From Gammaproteobacteria bacterium UBA1119 (GTDB taxonomy: Bacteria; Pseudomonadota; Gammaproteobacteria; Pseudomonadales; Azotimanducaceae), in the NCBI GenBank assembly GCA_002313255.1, contig DCBA01000048.1, forward strand, positions 37,703-49,148: a DNA stretch of 11,446 nt, in the 5' to 3' direction. Below the pieces are notes generated by a model. That model saw nothing but the letters and a program-made list of their open reading frames with translations. It was not told the DNA's origin and searched no databases. A program made the translations under genes and the position numbers. This document shows positions 1 to 6,916 of the stretch, piece by piece (position 1 is the stretch's first letter; each line of letters opens with the position of its first letter).

Positions 1-34
1 GATGTCGGGAGTTCAAATCTCTCTACCCCGACCA
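1..34 (+). tRNA. tRNA-Pro, 3' fragment cut by the window edge
   Basis: Only the T arm and the 3' acceptor strand are present. A T stem GGGAG/CTCTC (one G-T pair) encloses a TTCAAAT loop, followed by the acceptor strand TACCCCG, discriminator A and an encoded CCA. The implied 5' end CGGGGTA and the A73 discriminator fit bacterial tRNA-Pro, and tRNA-Pro often neighbours tRNA-Arg and tRNA-His in gammaproteobacteria. The anticodon lies outside the window, so the amino-acid identity is inferred. Confidence 0.75.
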
Positions 35-59
35 AACGTTGTTAGTGTTCAGTCCTTTT

Positions 60-136
60 GCGCCTGTAGCTCAACGGGATAGAGTATCGGCCTTCTAAGC
101 CGAGGGTTGAAGGTTCGAGTCCTTCCAGGCGCGCCA
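60..136 (+). tRNA. tRNA-Arg (anticodon TCT)
   Basis: This is a complete 77-base cloverleaf. The acceptor GCGCCTG pairs with CAGGCGC, followed by discriminator G and an encoded CCA. The anticodon stem TCGGC/GCCGA encloses the loop CTTCTAA, giving anticodon TCT, which reads AGA and possibly AGG. The T loop is TTCGAGT. It is very similar to E. coli tRNA-Arg(UCU). It lies 25 bases after the tRNA-Pro fragment with no terminator between, so the two are probably processed from one precursor. Confidence 0.97.
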
Positions 137-216
137 TAAGATTCCCAAAGCGATAAAGAACGGTAATACTCCACCGCGATCCGATTTACGTTTTCTGATA
201 GGATTTCGCGCCGCTG

Positions 217-271
217 CGGACCGGGACTCGTGATCTTATTTCTGCCGAGGATCGGAGGAAAAGATCGTCCG
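217..271 (+). other. Predicted stem-loop in the tRNA-Arg to tRNA-His spacer
   Basis: The 178-base spacer between the tRNA genes (137-314) has no open reading frame or tRNA that I can recognise. Within it, CGGAC (217-221) can pair with GTCCG (267-271), GATCTT (232-237) with AAGATC (261-266), and CCGA (245-248) with TCGG (252-255) around a 3-base loop. A 10-base bulge at 222-231 separates the outer two helices. This was read by eye; it could be a precursor processing element, a small RNA, or chance. Confidence 0.35.
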
Positions 272-314
272 TCGGGCTGTTAAGAGACCTGGAATTGTTA
301 AGAAGAGGTTCAAT

Positions 315-391
315 GGTGGATGTAGCTCAGCTGGTAGAGCTCCGGATTGTGGTTCCGGCGGTCGTGGGTTCAAGCCCCATCATCCACCCCA
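315..391 (+). tRNA. tRNA-His (anticodon GTG)
   Basis: This is a complete cloverleaf including the extra 5' G (G-1 at 315) that marks tRNA-His, which here is encoded in the gene. The acceptor GTGGATG pairs with CATCCAC, followed by C73 and an encoded CCA. The anticodon stem CCGGA/TCCGG encloses the loop TTGTGGT, giving anticodon GTG for CAC and CAT codons. C73 opposite G-1 is the known histidyl-tRNA synthetase identity pair. The next gene, tig, starts 21 bases downstream with no terminator between. Confidence 0.98.
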
Positions 392-412
392 CCGCGAGAT
401 AACAAACACGGT

Positions 413-1789
413 ATGGAAGTCTCGATAGAAACGACTGGAGGGCTGCAACGCCGGCTGAAAATTGCTGTAGCGGCGGAATCCTTTGAACAGCGCATCAACG
501 AAAAACTCAAAGAAACGAGTCAGCGCGTGAAACTGGATGGTTTTCGTCCCGGCAAGGTTCCTTTTAAAGAAGTACGTCGTCGTTTCGGGGCTTCCGTTCG
601 TCAAGAAGTTGCTCAGGAAATGATTCAGTCGAGTTATATGGACGCGGTACAAAAAGAGGAGCTTGCTCCCGCGGGATCCCCCGAACTAGAAGTGATCAAT
701 ATGGATGTTGGCGCCGATCTTGAATTTACAGCGACCTTCGAGATATTCCCAAAGTTCGATGTTTCAGACCTCAGCCAAGTTAGCGTTAAAAGGCCGGAGG
801 GCATTGTTCGAGACGAGGATCTCGATGGAATGATTGAACGTTTGCGACAGGAGCGAAAACACTTCCATGAAGCGGAACGGCCCGCTGAAATAGGAGACCG
901 CGTGACGGTGGATTTTGAGGGCACTATAGCTGGAGAGTTGTTCGAAGGTAGCAGGGCGGAAGAAGTGGCTTTCCTCGTTGGCGAGGGGCAGATGATTGAA
1001 GATTTAGATGTTGGTGTTAGTGGAATGAGTGTCAGCGAAAACAAGCTCATTTCCGTTAAATTTCCCAACGAATATCAAGACGAGAAGTTACAGGGGCAAG
1101 AGGCGGTATTTGATTTGACGGTGACTAAAATCGAAGCACCTCATTTGCCAGAATTGGACGAAAAATTCTTTTCAAGTTTTGGCATTGAGGAGGGAGGAGA
1201 AGAAGCCTTTCGCAACCAAATACATGAGAATATGCAGCGCGAATTGAAAACGGCTGCTCGTGGTCAGGTAAAACGTCAAGTATTGGATGGGCTGTCAGAG
1301 ATTCACGAATTTCAGCTCCCACAATCTCTGGTTGAGAATGAATCGGAGACGCTGAGAACGCAGATGCTCCAACAGTTACGAATAGATCCTTCGTCAGAAA
1401 AGCCGCAGTTACCGTCCGACCTTTTTTCTGGGGAAGCCGAAAAAAGGGTGCGCATTGGGCTGGTGGTAAACCGCATTGTAGAAACATGCGATCTGAAGGT
1501 AGATGAAGATCGTGTGAGGGAGCGTGTTGACGAGCTTTCGAAACCTTACGACCAGCCAGAACAAATCGTGAATTGGTATTATTCGAATGAAACACAGTTG
1601 CGGCAAATACAGCTCTCAGTTCTTGAAGATCAGGTTGTTGACCAAGTATTAGAGGTGGCTCAGATCCAAGTCGTCGAAAGTGATTACGACGATATTGTGT
1701 CTGGTCGCGCTACTGTGACCGAACCAATAGATTCGAGCCATGAAGAAGACGCTAAAGGCACGACTGAAGACTCAATGGAGGAAACGTGA
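413..1789 (+). CDS. tig: Trigger factor, ribosome-associated chaperone and prolyl isomerase
   Basis: Trigger factor binds ribosomal protein L23 at the exit tunnel and shields nascent chains in the cytoplasm. The N-terminal ribosome-binding domain spans about residues 1-115 and carries the docking signature GFRPGKVP at 43-50 (GFRKGKVP in E. coli, at the same position). The FKBP-type prolyl isomerase domain lies at about 155-240 ([10 protein letters not shown] at 161-170), followed by the helical chaperone domain. The product is 458 residues, slightly longer than the E. coli protein (432), because of an acidic tail of about 30 residues. The ATG at 413 is chosen because MEVSIETT aligns with the family N-terminus; the open frame extends upstream only through the tRNA-His gene. 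No clear Shine-Dalgarno sequence lies in the 21 bases after the tRNA. The stop overlaps the clpP start. Confidence 0.98.
   Translation: MEVSIETTGGLQRRLKIAVAAESFEQRINEKLKETSQRVKLDGFRPGKVPFKEVRRRFGASVRQEVAQEMIQSSYMDAVQKEELAPAGSPELEVINMDVGADLEFTATFEIFPKFDVSDLSQVSVKRPEGIVRDEDLDGMIERLRQERKHFHEAERPAEIGDRVTVDFEGTIAGELFEGSRAEEVAFLVGEGQMIEDLDVGVSGMSVSENKLISVKFPNEYQDEKLQGQEAVFDLTVTKIEAPHLPELDEKFFSSFGIEEGGEEAFRNQIHENMQRELKTAARGQVKRQVLDGLSEIHEFQLPQSLVENESETLRTQMLQQLRIDPSSEKPQLPSDLFSGEAEKRVRIGLVVNRIVETCDLKVDEDRVRERVDELSKPYDQPEQIVNWYYSNETQLRQIQLSVLEDQVVDQVLEVAQIQVVESDYDDIVSGRATVTEPIDSSHEEDAKGTTEDSMEET
1777..1781 (+). promoter_or_regulatory. Ribosome binding site for clpP
   Basis: GGAGG lies within the last codons of tig, 4 bases before the GTG at 1786. 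It supports GTG 1786 as the clpP start and makes translational coupling with tig plausible. Confidence 0.75.
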
Positions 1790-2421
1790 ACGACGAAATT
1801 GCTATCCCTACTAGAAATCTGGGCTTGGTACCCATGGTGTTGGAACAGAGTGCCCGAGGTGAGCGCTCTTACGACATATACTCGAGACTCTTGAAGGAAC
1901 GCATCGTTTTTCTTTGCGGACCCTTGGATGATGTCGTCGCAAATCTCATCGTGGCCCAGCTCTTATGGCTGGAGTCAGAAAACCCCGACAAGGACATACA
2001 CCTTTACATCAACTCGCCAGGTGGATCAGTGACTGCTGGTTTGTCCGTTTACGATACAATGCAATTTGTTCGTTGCGACATTGCCACCATGTGCGTGGGA
2101 CAAGCAGCAAGTATGGGAGCATTTTTGCTGGCTGCAGGTGCTGACGGAAAACGCGTTGCGCTTCCCAACTCCAGGATGATGCTGCATCAGCCATCTGGTG
2201 GTTCGCAGGGCGTTGCGTCTGATATCGAAATTCAAGCTCGCGAGATCGTTCTAATACGGACTCGACTGAATGAAATCCTTGCCGAACATACGTCCCAGGC
2301 GATCGAAAAGATTGCCGAAGATACCGACCGGGATTACTGGATGAGTCCGGAGGAAGCACTTGAATATGGACTGGTGGACACGGTGCAACACGCTCGTAAT
2401 AGAACCGATAGCGAGCTGTAA
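1786..2421 (+). CDS. clpP: ATP-dependent Clp protease proteolytic subunit ClpP
   Basis: ClpP is the serine peptidase that forms a double heptameric chamber and degrades proteins fed to it by ClpX or ClpA. The catalytic triad is intact: Ser109 in GQAASMG, His134 in MMLHQP and Asp183 in DTDRD, with exactly the spacing of E. coli ClpP. The oligomer region YINSPGG (74-80) is conserved. The product is 211 residues (207 in E. coli), including a short N-terminal propeptide of about 12-14 residues. The start codon is GTG, overlapping the tig stop as GTGA, with GGAGG 4 bases upstream. This suggests tig and clpP are translated from one mRNA. A later in-frame ATG (1834, before VLEQS) would remove the propeptide and is less likely. 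Confidence 0.98.
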   Translation: MNDEIAIPTRNLGLVPMVLEQSARGERSYDIYSRLLKERIVFLCGPLDDVVANLIVAQLLWLESENPDKDIHLYINSPGGSVTAGLSVYDTMQFVRCDIATMCVGQAASMGAFLLAAGADGKRVALPNSRMMLHQPSGGSQGVASDIEIQAREIVLIRTRLNEILAEHTSQAIEKIAEDTDRDYWMSPEEALEYGLVDTVQHARNRTDSEL

Positions 2422-2477
2422 TAGGAGTTTGAATAGGAACGTTTTCCCCAGAGAAATTGCGGCTTAGAGGCATGAAA

Positions 2478-2506
2478 CTTGCAAAATATGTATCGAGACA
2501 GCATGG
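2478..2506 (+). promoter_or_regulatory. Weak candidate heat-shock (sigma-32 type) promoter upstream of clpX
   Basis: CTTGCAA (2478-2484) and CAGCATGG (2499-2506) are 14 bases apart, a spacing typical of sigma-32 promoters (consensus CTTGAAA and CCCCATNT). The -35 match is good, while the -10 match is partial. It lies in the 116-base clpP-clpX gap. I see no better sigma-70 site or terminator there. Confidence 0.25.
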
Positions 2507-2537
2507 TTAGAGGCGGTTTCTAGAGCGAAAAGTTTGT

Positions 2538-3818
2538 ATGGCAGACGACGATAATAAGGGTGACGACTCAGGGAAGCTTCTTTACTGCTCGTTTTGTGGT
2601 AAGAGTCAACATGAGGTTCGAAAGCTGATTGCCGGGCCCTCGGTATTTATTTGTGATGAATGCGTAGAGCTCTGCAACGACATCATTCGCGAGGAAGTGC
2701 AGGAAAGCTCGGACGCCAAAGAAACAACCAAGTTACCCATTCCCGCGGAAATTAAGGGCATCCTGGACGAATATGTAATCGGTCAAGAGCACGCAAAAAA
2801 AGTACTCTCTGTTGCCGTCTACAACCATTACAAGCGGCTTAACCATAGCGGGACCAAGGATGAAGTTGAGCTGTCGAAATCGAACATCCTTCTCATCGGG
2901 CCAACGGGCTGTGGTAAGACGCTGCTCGCAGAAACTCTTGCACGACTCCTGGACGTGCCATTTACGATTGCAGATGCGACGACACTCACTGAAGCAGGTT
3001 ATGTGGGTGAGGACGTTGAAAACATCATTCAAAAACTCCTTCAGAAATGTGACTACGATGTCGAGCGGGCACAAGTAGGCATCGTTTACATTGATGAGAT
3101 TGATAAGATTTCGCGGAAATCTGATAACCCATCGATAACACGCGATGTGTCCGGCGAGGGCGTTCAGCAAGCGCTGTTAAAACTTATCGAGGGAACCGTA
3201 GCGTCTGTCCCGCCCCAAGGTGGTAGGAAGCATCCTCAGCAAGAGTTTCTGCAGGTTGATACCGCGAATATTTTGTTTATATGTGGTGGAGCCTTTTCGG
3301 GATTAGATAAGGTTATTTTGGATCGATCAGATCAAAGTGGGATCGGATTTTCCGCAGAAGTCAGCGGGGAAGAAGAGCTAAAGAACATCGGTCAAACACT
3401 GCGCAAAGTCGAACCGGAAGATCTGATTAGGTACGGCCTTATTCCTGAGTTCGTTGGGCGGCTGCCCATTGTTGCGACGTTAGAAGAGCTGGATTCGGAT
3501 GCGTTGATTAAGATTCTCACCCAGCCCAAGAATTCGCTGACGAAACAATACGAAAAGCTCTTCGATATGGAGAGAGTTGAGGTCGACTTTCGCCAAGATG
3601 CACTAGTTGCTATCGCTAAAAAGGCGATGGAACGCAAGACTGGGGCGCGAGGCTTACGGTCTATTCTGGAGGAGGTTCTGCTTGAGACCATGTATGACCT
3701 TCCGTCTTTGGAATCTGTTTCCAAGGTTGTGGTTGATGCAAGCGTTATCAATGGCGAGAGCGAGCCAATGCTCATGTACGAGAATCCTGATCAAGCCAAG
3801 GCTGTGTCGGAGGAATAA
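2538..3818 (+). CDS. clpX: ATP-dependent Clp protease ATP-binding subunit ClpX
   Basis: ClpX is the hexameric AAA+ unfoldase that recognises tagged substrates, such as ssrA-tagged proteins, and threads them into ClpP. The N-terminal zinc-binding domain has Cys17, Cys20, Cys39 and Cys42. Walker A is GPTGCGKT (121-128) and Walker B contains IDEID (185-189). The pore loop is GYVG (154-157), the RKH loop is at 230-232, the ClpP-docking IGF tripeptide is at 269-271, and the sensor-2 Arg371 is in GAR. At 426 residues it is close to E. coli ClpX (424) and shows no truncation. The ATG at 2538 gives the expected N-terminus; the Shine-Dalgarno sequence is poor (GCGAAAAG). It follows clpP by 116 bases. 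No convincing terminator separates it from lon. Confidence 0.99.
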   Translation: MADDDNKGDDSGKLLYCSFCGKSQHEVRKLIAGPSVFICDECVELCNDIIREEVQESSDAKETTKLPIPAEIKGILDEYVIGQEHAKKVLSVAVYNHYKRLNHSGTKDEVELSKSNILLIGPTGCGKTLLAETLARLLDVPFTIADATTLTEAGYVGEDVENIIQKLLQKCDYDVERAQVGIVYIDEIDKISRKSDNPSITRDVSGEGVQQALLKLIEGTVASVPPQGGRKHPQQEFLQVDTANILFICGGAFSGLDKVILDRSDQSGIGFSAEVSGEEELKNIGQTLRKVEPEDLIRYGLIPEFVGRLPIVATLEELDSDALIKILTQPKNSLTKQYEKLFDMERVEVDFRQDALVAIAKKAMERKTGARGLRSILEEVLLETMYDLPSLESVSKVVVDASVINGESEPMLMYENPDQAKAVSEE

Positions 3819-3908
3819 GGTATTTCCTTTGGGCTTTTGTATCTTCGAACGTGGGCCCAGGCTTCGTTTTCGCTGAACATTTATTTCTCGATATGGTTGG
3901 TGTGTTTT

Positions 3909-3937
3909 CTTGACGCACGCGACGTTTCTTCGTCAAG
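3909..3937 (+). promoter_or_regulatory. Perfect 7-base inverted repeat just before lon
   Basis: CTTGACG (3909-3915) and CGTCAAG (3931-3937) are exact reverse complements separated by 15 bases, ending 3 bases before ATG 3941. If transcribed, the hairpin would pair the AAG of the only Shine-Dalgarno-like sequence (AAGTGG, 3935-3940). It could instead be a protein-binding operator. The repeat is directly visible; the function is inferred. Confidence 0.4.
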
Positions 3938-3940
3938 TGG

Positions 3941-6367
3941 ATGAAATCGATGACCGTTGAATTGAATTTGCTTAGTGACATAGCGGTAGTTCCACTGCGC
4001 GACATGGTCGTATTTCCCCACGGAGTTCAACCGTTATTCGTGGGAACTACTCGCTCGATAGCCGCGCTCGAATACGCTATGGCGGGAGATAAACAGGTTT
4101 TTTTGGTTGGTAAGAGGGATCCTGAAACGGAACGACCGAAAGAAAACGATCTCTATGAGGTGGGAACCGTTTCCACACTATTGCAACTACTCAAGCTTCC
4201 CGACGGGACCATCAAAGTTCTGGTTGAAGGGGGTAGCCGTGCGACGATTCGCCGATTCAACGATGAAGGTGAATTCCTGGTGGCCTCAGTTGAGGTAATA
4301 GAGGCTCCCGAACTTGCCGAATCAGAGCGGGAGGCAACGAACCGATTGCTCATGACTGAATTTGACCGTTACGTTAAGGCGACGAAACAAGTTACCCAGG
4401 ACGTCGCGGCAAGTGTCGCCTCCATCGATGATCCAGGACGTTTGATCGATACCATTGCGGCCCAGTTAAAGCTCAGCATGGAGGATAAGCAATCAATTCT
4501 GGAAGCAGTTGATGTCCAAGTGCGTCGGGAAAAGCTGTTCTCATTATTGGATTCAGAAATCGATGTACAGCAGTTAGAAAAAAGTATTCGAGGGCGGGTT
4601 AACACCCAAATGGAGAAGAGCCAGCGCGAGTTCTATTTGAACGAGCAGATGAAGGCCATTCAGAAGGAGCTGGGCAATGACGAGGCGACGCTAGACGAGC
4701 TCGACGAGATTCGCAAACGTATCGAAGAAGTTGGGATGTCAAAAGAGGCAAAGGTCAAGGCGACGTCCGAACTTTCGAAACTCCAGCTCATGGCTCCCAT
4801 GTCTGCCGAAGCGACCGTTTCGCGGAGCTATTTGGATTGGTTATTGAGTGTGCCTTGGAAGAAACGTACAAGAATTCGTAAAGATATTCGCAAGGCGAAG
4901 GAACGTTTGGATGCTGACCATTACGGGTTGGATGAAGTCAAGGAACGGATTCTAGAGTTTCTCGCAGTTCAGGCCCGGGTAGGGAAGGTTAAAGGGCCAG
5001 TTCTTTGTTTTGTTGGTCCACCTGGGGTTGGGAAAACCTCACTGGGCGAATCCATAGCTCGGGCTACGAATCGCGAATTCATTCGAATGGCCTTGGGTGG
5101 AGTGCGGGATGAAGCGGAGATTCGAGGACATCGCAGAACCTACATTGGGTCGATGCCCGGGAAAATCGTTCAAAAGCTAGCTAAAGGGGGTGTTCGCAAT
5201 CCTCTTTTTCTTCTAGACGAAGTCGACAAGATAGGAATGGACTTTCGCGGAGATCCGGCGTCGGCGCTGCTTGAAGTTTTGGATTCGGAGCAAAACCATG
5301 CGTTCGACGATCACTATCTGGAAATAGACTATGACCTATCGGACGTCTTTTTTGTTTGCACGTCGAATTCAATGAATATTCCACCGGCGCTGCTGGACAG
5401 AATGGAAGTCATCCGGTTACCCGGCTACACGGAAGACGAAAAGAAAAATATTGCGTCAAGATTTCTTCTCCCGAAACAGAAACGATTAAATGGACTGGGC
5501 GATAAAGAGAATTTTTCGATCAGCGATGACGCATTAATACAACTTATTCGTTATTACACTAAAGAAGCCGGCGTGCGCGGGCTGGAGCGTGAGATCGCGA
5601 AGTTATGTCGAAAGGTAGTGACTGAACAAGCGCTAGATGGTGGTGCGGTCGCGGGGGTGCTTGAGCCTGATGCACTCGAAAAACACAATGGCGTTCGGAA
5701 GTTCAACTTCGGGCGTGCCGAAGAAGAAAACCAGGTCGGTATAGTCACTGGCCTCGCTTGGACTCAGGTAGGTGGCGAGCTTCTCAACATTGAAGCCGTT
5801 GCAGTACCCGGGAAAGGACGGCAGACCAAAACGGGATCATTGGGAGACGTCATGCAGGAGTCCATTCAAGCTGCCCTGACCTTTGTTCGGAGTAGGGCGT
5901 CGTTTTTAGGCGTGCCGCTTGATTTTCACGAAACAACGGATATCCATATACACGTGCCAGAAGGTGCGACACCCAAGGATGGCCCTAGCGCCGGTATAGG
6001 TATGTGTACCGCGGTTGTTTCGGTCCTAACCGCGATTCCTGTTCGGGCCGACGTCGCGATGACAGGCGAAATAACCCTTCGTGGGCGAGTGCTTCCGATC
6101 GGCGGACTAAAGGAAAAACTTCTAGCCGCACACCGTGGAGGCGTCGAGATGGTAATCATCCCCGACGAAAACGAGCGCGACCTGAAGGAGGTCCCGGACA
6201 AAATCAAACAAGACTTAGATATTCGTCCAGTCAAATGGATGGACCAAGTTATCGAGCTCGCGCTTGAGAGAAAACCAGAGCCGCTGGATGAAGAATTGCC
6301 AGCGAAACCGAAGGTGCCCCCGGTCAAAAAACCGATTGATGACGGCCCCGTCGTTAACCCACACTGA
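3941..6367 (+). CDS. lon: ATP-dependent protease Lon (LonA type)
   Basis: Lon is a soluble hexameric protease that degrades misfolded and short-lived regulatory proteins in the cytoplasm. The N-terminal substrate-binding domain covers about residues 13-210 and is followed by a coiled-coil region with YLNEQMKAI (232-240). The AAA+ module has Walker A GPPGVGKT (359-366) and Walker B FLLDEVDK (423-430). The C-terminal peptidase has the Ser683/Lys726 dyad, in KDGPSAG and GGLKEKLL, 43 residues apart as in E. coli. The product is 808 residues against 784 in E. coli, mainly because of a proline- and lysine-rich tail after about 780. The start may be ATG 3941 or ATG 3950; the second has AAGTGG at a better spacing of 9 bases. 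lon probably heads or continues a unit after clpX; hupB has its own promoter. Confidence 0.98.
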   Translation: MKSMTVELNLLSDIAVVPLRDMVVFPHGVQPLFVGTTRSIAALEYAMAGDKQVFLVGKRDPETERPKENDLYEVGTVSTLLQLLKLPDGTIKVLVEGGSRATIRRFNDEGEFLVASVEVIEAPELAESEREATNRLLMTEFDRYVKATKQVTQDVAASVASIDDPGRLIDTIAAQLKLSMEDKQSILEAVDVQVRREKLFSLLDSEIDVQQLEKSIRGRVNTQMEKSQREFYLNEQMKAIQKELGNDEATLDELDEIRKRIEEVGMSKEAKVKATSELSKLQLMAPMSAEATVSRSYLDWLLSVPWKKRTRIRKDIRKAKERLDADHYGLDEVKERILEFLAVQARVGKVKGPVLCFVGPPGVGKTSLGESIARATNREFIRMALGGVRDEAEIRGHRRTYIGSMPGKIVQKLAKGGVRNPLFLLDEVDKIGMDFRGDPASALLEVLDSEQNHAFDDHYLEIDYDLSDVFFVCTSNSMNIPPALLDRMEVIRLPGYTEDEKKNIASRFLLPKQKRLNGLGDKENFSISDDALIQLIRYYTKEAGVRGLEREIAKLCRKVVTEQALDGGAVAGVLEPDALEKHNGVRKFNFGRAEEENQVGIVTGLAWTQVGGELLNIEAVAVPGKGRQTKTGSLGDVMQESIQAALTFVRSRASFLGVPLDFHETTDIHIHVPEGATPKDGPSAGIGMCTAVVSVLTAIPVRADVAMTGEITLRGRVLPIGGLKEKLLAAHRGGVEMVIIPDENERDLKEVPDKIKQDLDIRPVKWMDQVIELALERKPEPLDEELPAKPKVPPVKKPIDDGPVVNPH

Positions 6368-6410
6368 CCAAAAATTGAGCGGATTCGATAGATCCCTTTG
6401 AATAAGCGGC

Positions 6411-6440
6411 TTGACAGCGTTTTTCGTGCGCTGCTATAAG
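6411..6440 (+). promoter_or_regulatory. Sigma-70 promoter of hupB
   Basis: A perfect -35 TTGACA (6411-6416) is followed after 18 bases by TATAAG (6435-6440). A TG at 6432-6433 forms an extended -10 element. Transcription should start near 6446-6448, about 46 bases before the hupB ATG. This is the strongest promoter I can see in the window, as expected for an abundant nucleoid protein. Confidence 0.85.
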
Positions 6441-6446
6441 ACCCCT

Positions 6447-6470
6447 AGAAACGGGCTTTGAGCCGTTTCT
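6447..6470 (+). promoter_or_regulatory. Stem-loop at the 5' end of the hupB mRNA
   Basis: AGAAACGG (6447-6454) and CCGTTTCT (6463-6470) are exact reverse complements around an 8-base loop. The left arm begins at the predicted transcription start, so the mRNA would begin with this hairpin. Known 5' stem-loops of this kind, such as that of ompA, protect mRNA from RNase E. That role here is inferred. Confidence 0.5.
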
Positions 6471-6492
6471 CCATAAACCTAAAAGGGCCTAT

Positions 6493-6765
6493 ATGAATAA
6501 ATCAGAACTTATCGATGCAATTGCCAACGAAGCCGATCTTTCTAAAGCATCTGCTGGACGAGCGCTGGATGCCGCTCTGGGTGCGATCGGTCGATCGTTG
6601 AAGCAATCGGATCCTGTGGTGCTCGTTGGTTTCGGTACGTTTAACGTTAGGGATAGAGCGGCCAGGATGGGCCGTAATCCGCAAACGGGAGCGCCGATTC
6701 AGATCAGGGCTTCGCGGGCTCCAGCATTTAAAGCGGGTAAAGCTCTGAAGGATTCTTTGAACTAA
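6493..6765 (+). CDS. hupB: DNA-binding protein HU-beta
   Basis: HU is a small basic dimer that bends DNA and organises the nucleoid. The 90-residue product has the full family layout: two N-terminal helices, then GFGTF (46-50), and the DNA-binding arm with RNPQTG (61-66), whose Pro63 intercalates into the minor groove in characterised HU and IHF proteins. The C-terminal helix FKAGKALKD (79-87) is also typical. The position between lon and ppiD is that of hupB in E. coli and Pseudomonas, which argues against hupA or an IHF subunit. A strong promoter with a 5' stem-loop lies upstream, and a structured 3' region with a strong terminator follows. The Shine-Dalgarno sequence is modest (AAAAGGG, 7 bases or so before the ATG). 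Confidence 0.97.
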   Translation: MNKSELIDAIANEADLSKASAGRALDAALGAIGRSLKQSDPVVLVGFGTFNVRDRAARMGRNPQTGAPIQIRASRAPAFKAGKALKDSLN

Positions 6766-6784
6766 CTCAGCTGGACGAGACAAG

Positions 6785-6842
6785 CCTGGGAATGGGCGGG
6801 ATGTCGAAACGACTTACCTGCCTGGCCCCTTTCACCCCCAGG
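6785..6842 (+). other. Structured 3' region of the hupB transcript
   Basis: Between the hupB stop and its terminator, three nested helices can form. CCTGGG (6785-6790) pairs with CCCAGG (6837-6842), GGCGGG (6795-6800) with CCTGCC (6817-6822, one G-T pair), and GTCG (6803-6806) with CGAC (6810-6813) around an AAA loop. No coding potential is seen. With the terminator hairpin behind it, the segment resembles a 3'-UTR-derived small RNA, but conservation is unknown. Confidence 0.35.
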
Positions 6843-6857
6843 GATTGACCGATAACT

Positions 6858-6887
6858 AAAGGCGCACCTCGAATGCGCCTTTTTTAT
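6858..6887 (+). terminator. Rho-independent terminator after hupB
   Basis: A 9-base perfect stem, AAAGGCGCA (6858-6866) with TGCGCCTTT (6874-6882), has a 7-base loop and a run of six T from 6880. The core is GGCGCA/TGCGCC. It ends about 30 bases before the preferred ppiD start. Confidence 0.93.
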
Positions 6888-6901
6888 TCTTGGATCTTGT
6901 T

Positions 6902-6906
6902 AGGAG
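6902..6906 (+). promoter_or_regulatory. Ribosome binding site deciding the ppiD start
   Basis: AGGAG lies 10 bases before the TTG at 6917 and 22 bases before the first ATG (6929). It lies downstream of the TTG at 6890, so that upstream start has no usable site. This favours TTG 6917. Confidence 0.7.
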
Positions 6907-6916
6907 ACTAAATAGT

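Noticed and set aside
313..402. A 29-codon open frame with AGAGG upstream, running through tRNA-His and ending 10 bases before tig, which could look like a leader peptide.
   Set aside because: All but its ends are tRNA sequence, so its frame is a by-product of the tRNA, and the RNA would be cut to make tRNA. No independent sign of coding was seen.
347..412. Extension of the tig reading frame upstream to an ATG inside tRNA-His.
   Set aside because: Those 22 codons read the tRNA anticodon and T arms. The family N-terminus begins exactly at ATG 413.
634..1068. Minus-strand open frame inside tig, and similar long antisense frames in clpX, lon, ppiD and mltD.
   Set aside because: They are serine- and arginine-rich with no recognisable domain or start signals, and lie wholly opposite well-conserved genes. 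They are shadow frames.
3819..3870. Possible terminator after clpX: small repeats AAGG/CCTT and TGGGC/GCCCA.
   Set aside because: The stems are only 4-5 bases, the second has a loop of about 21 bases, and no T-run follows. I cannot support termination here.
6890..6916. TTG at 6890 as the ppiD start, the longest open frame.
   Set aside because: It lies in the terminator T tail and upstream of the ribosome binding site. The added residues have no counterpart in known PpiD N-termini.
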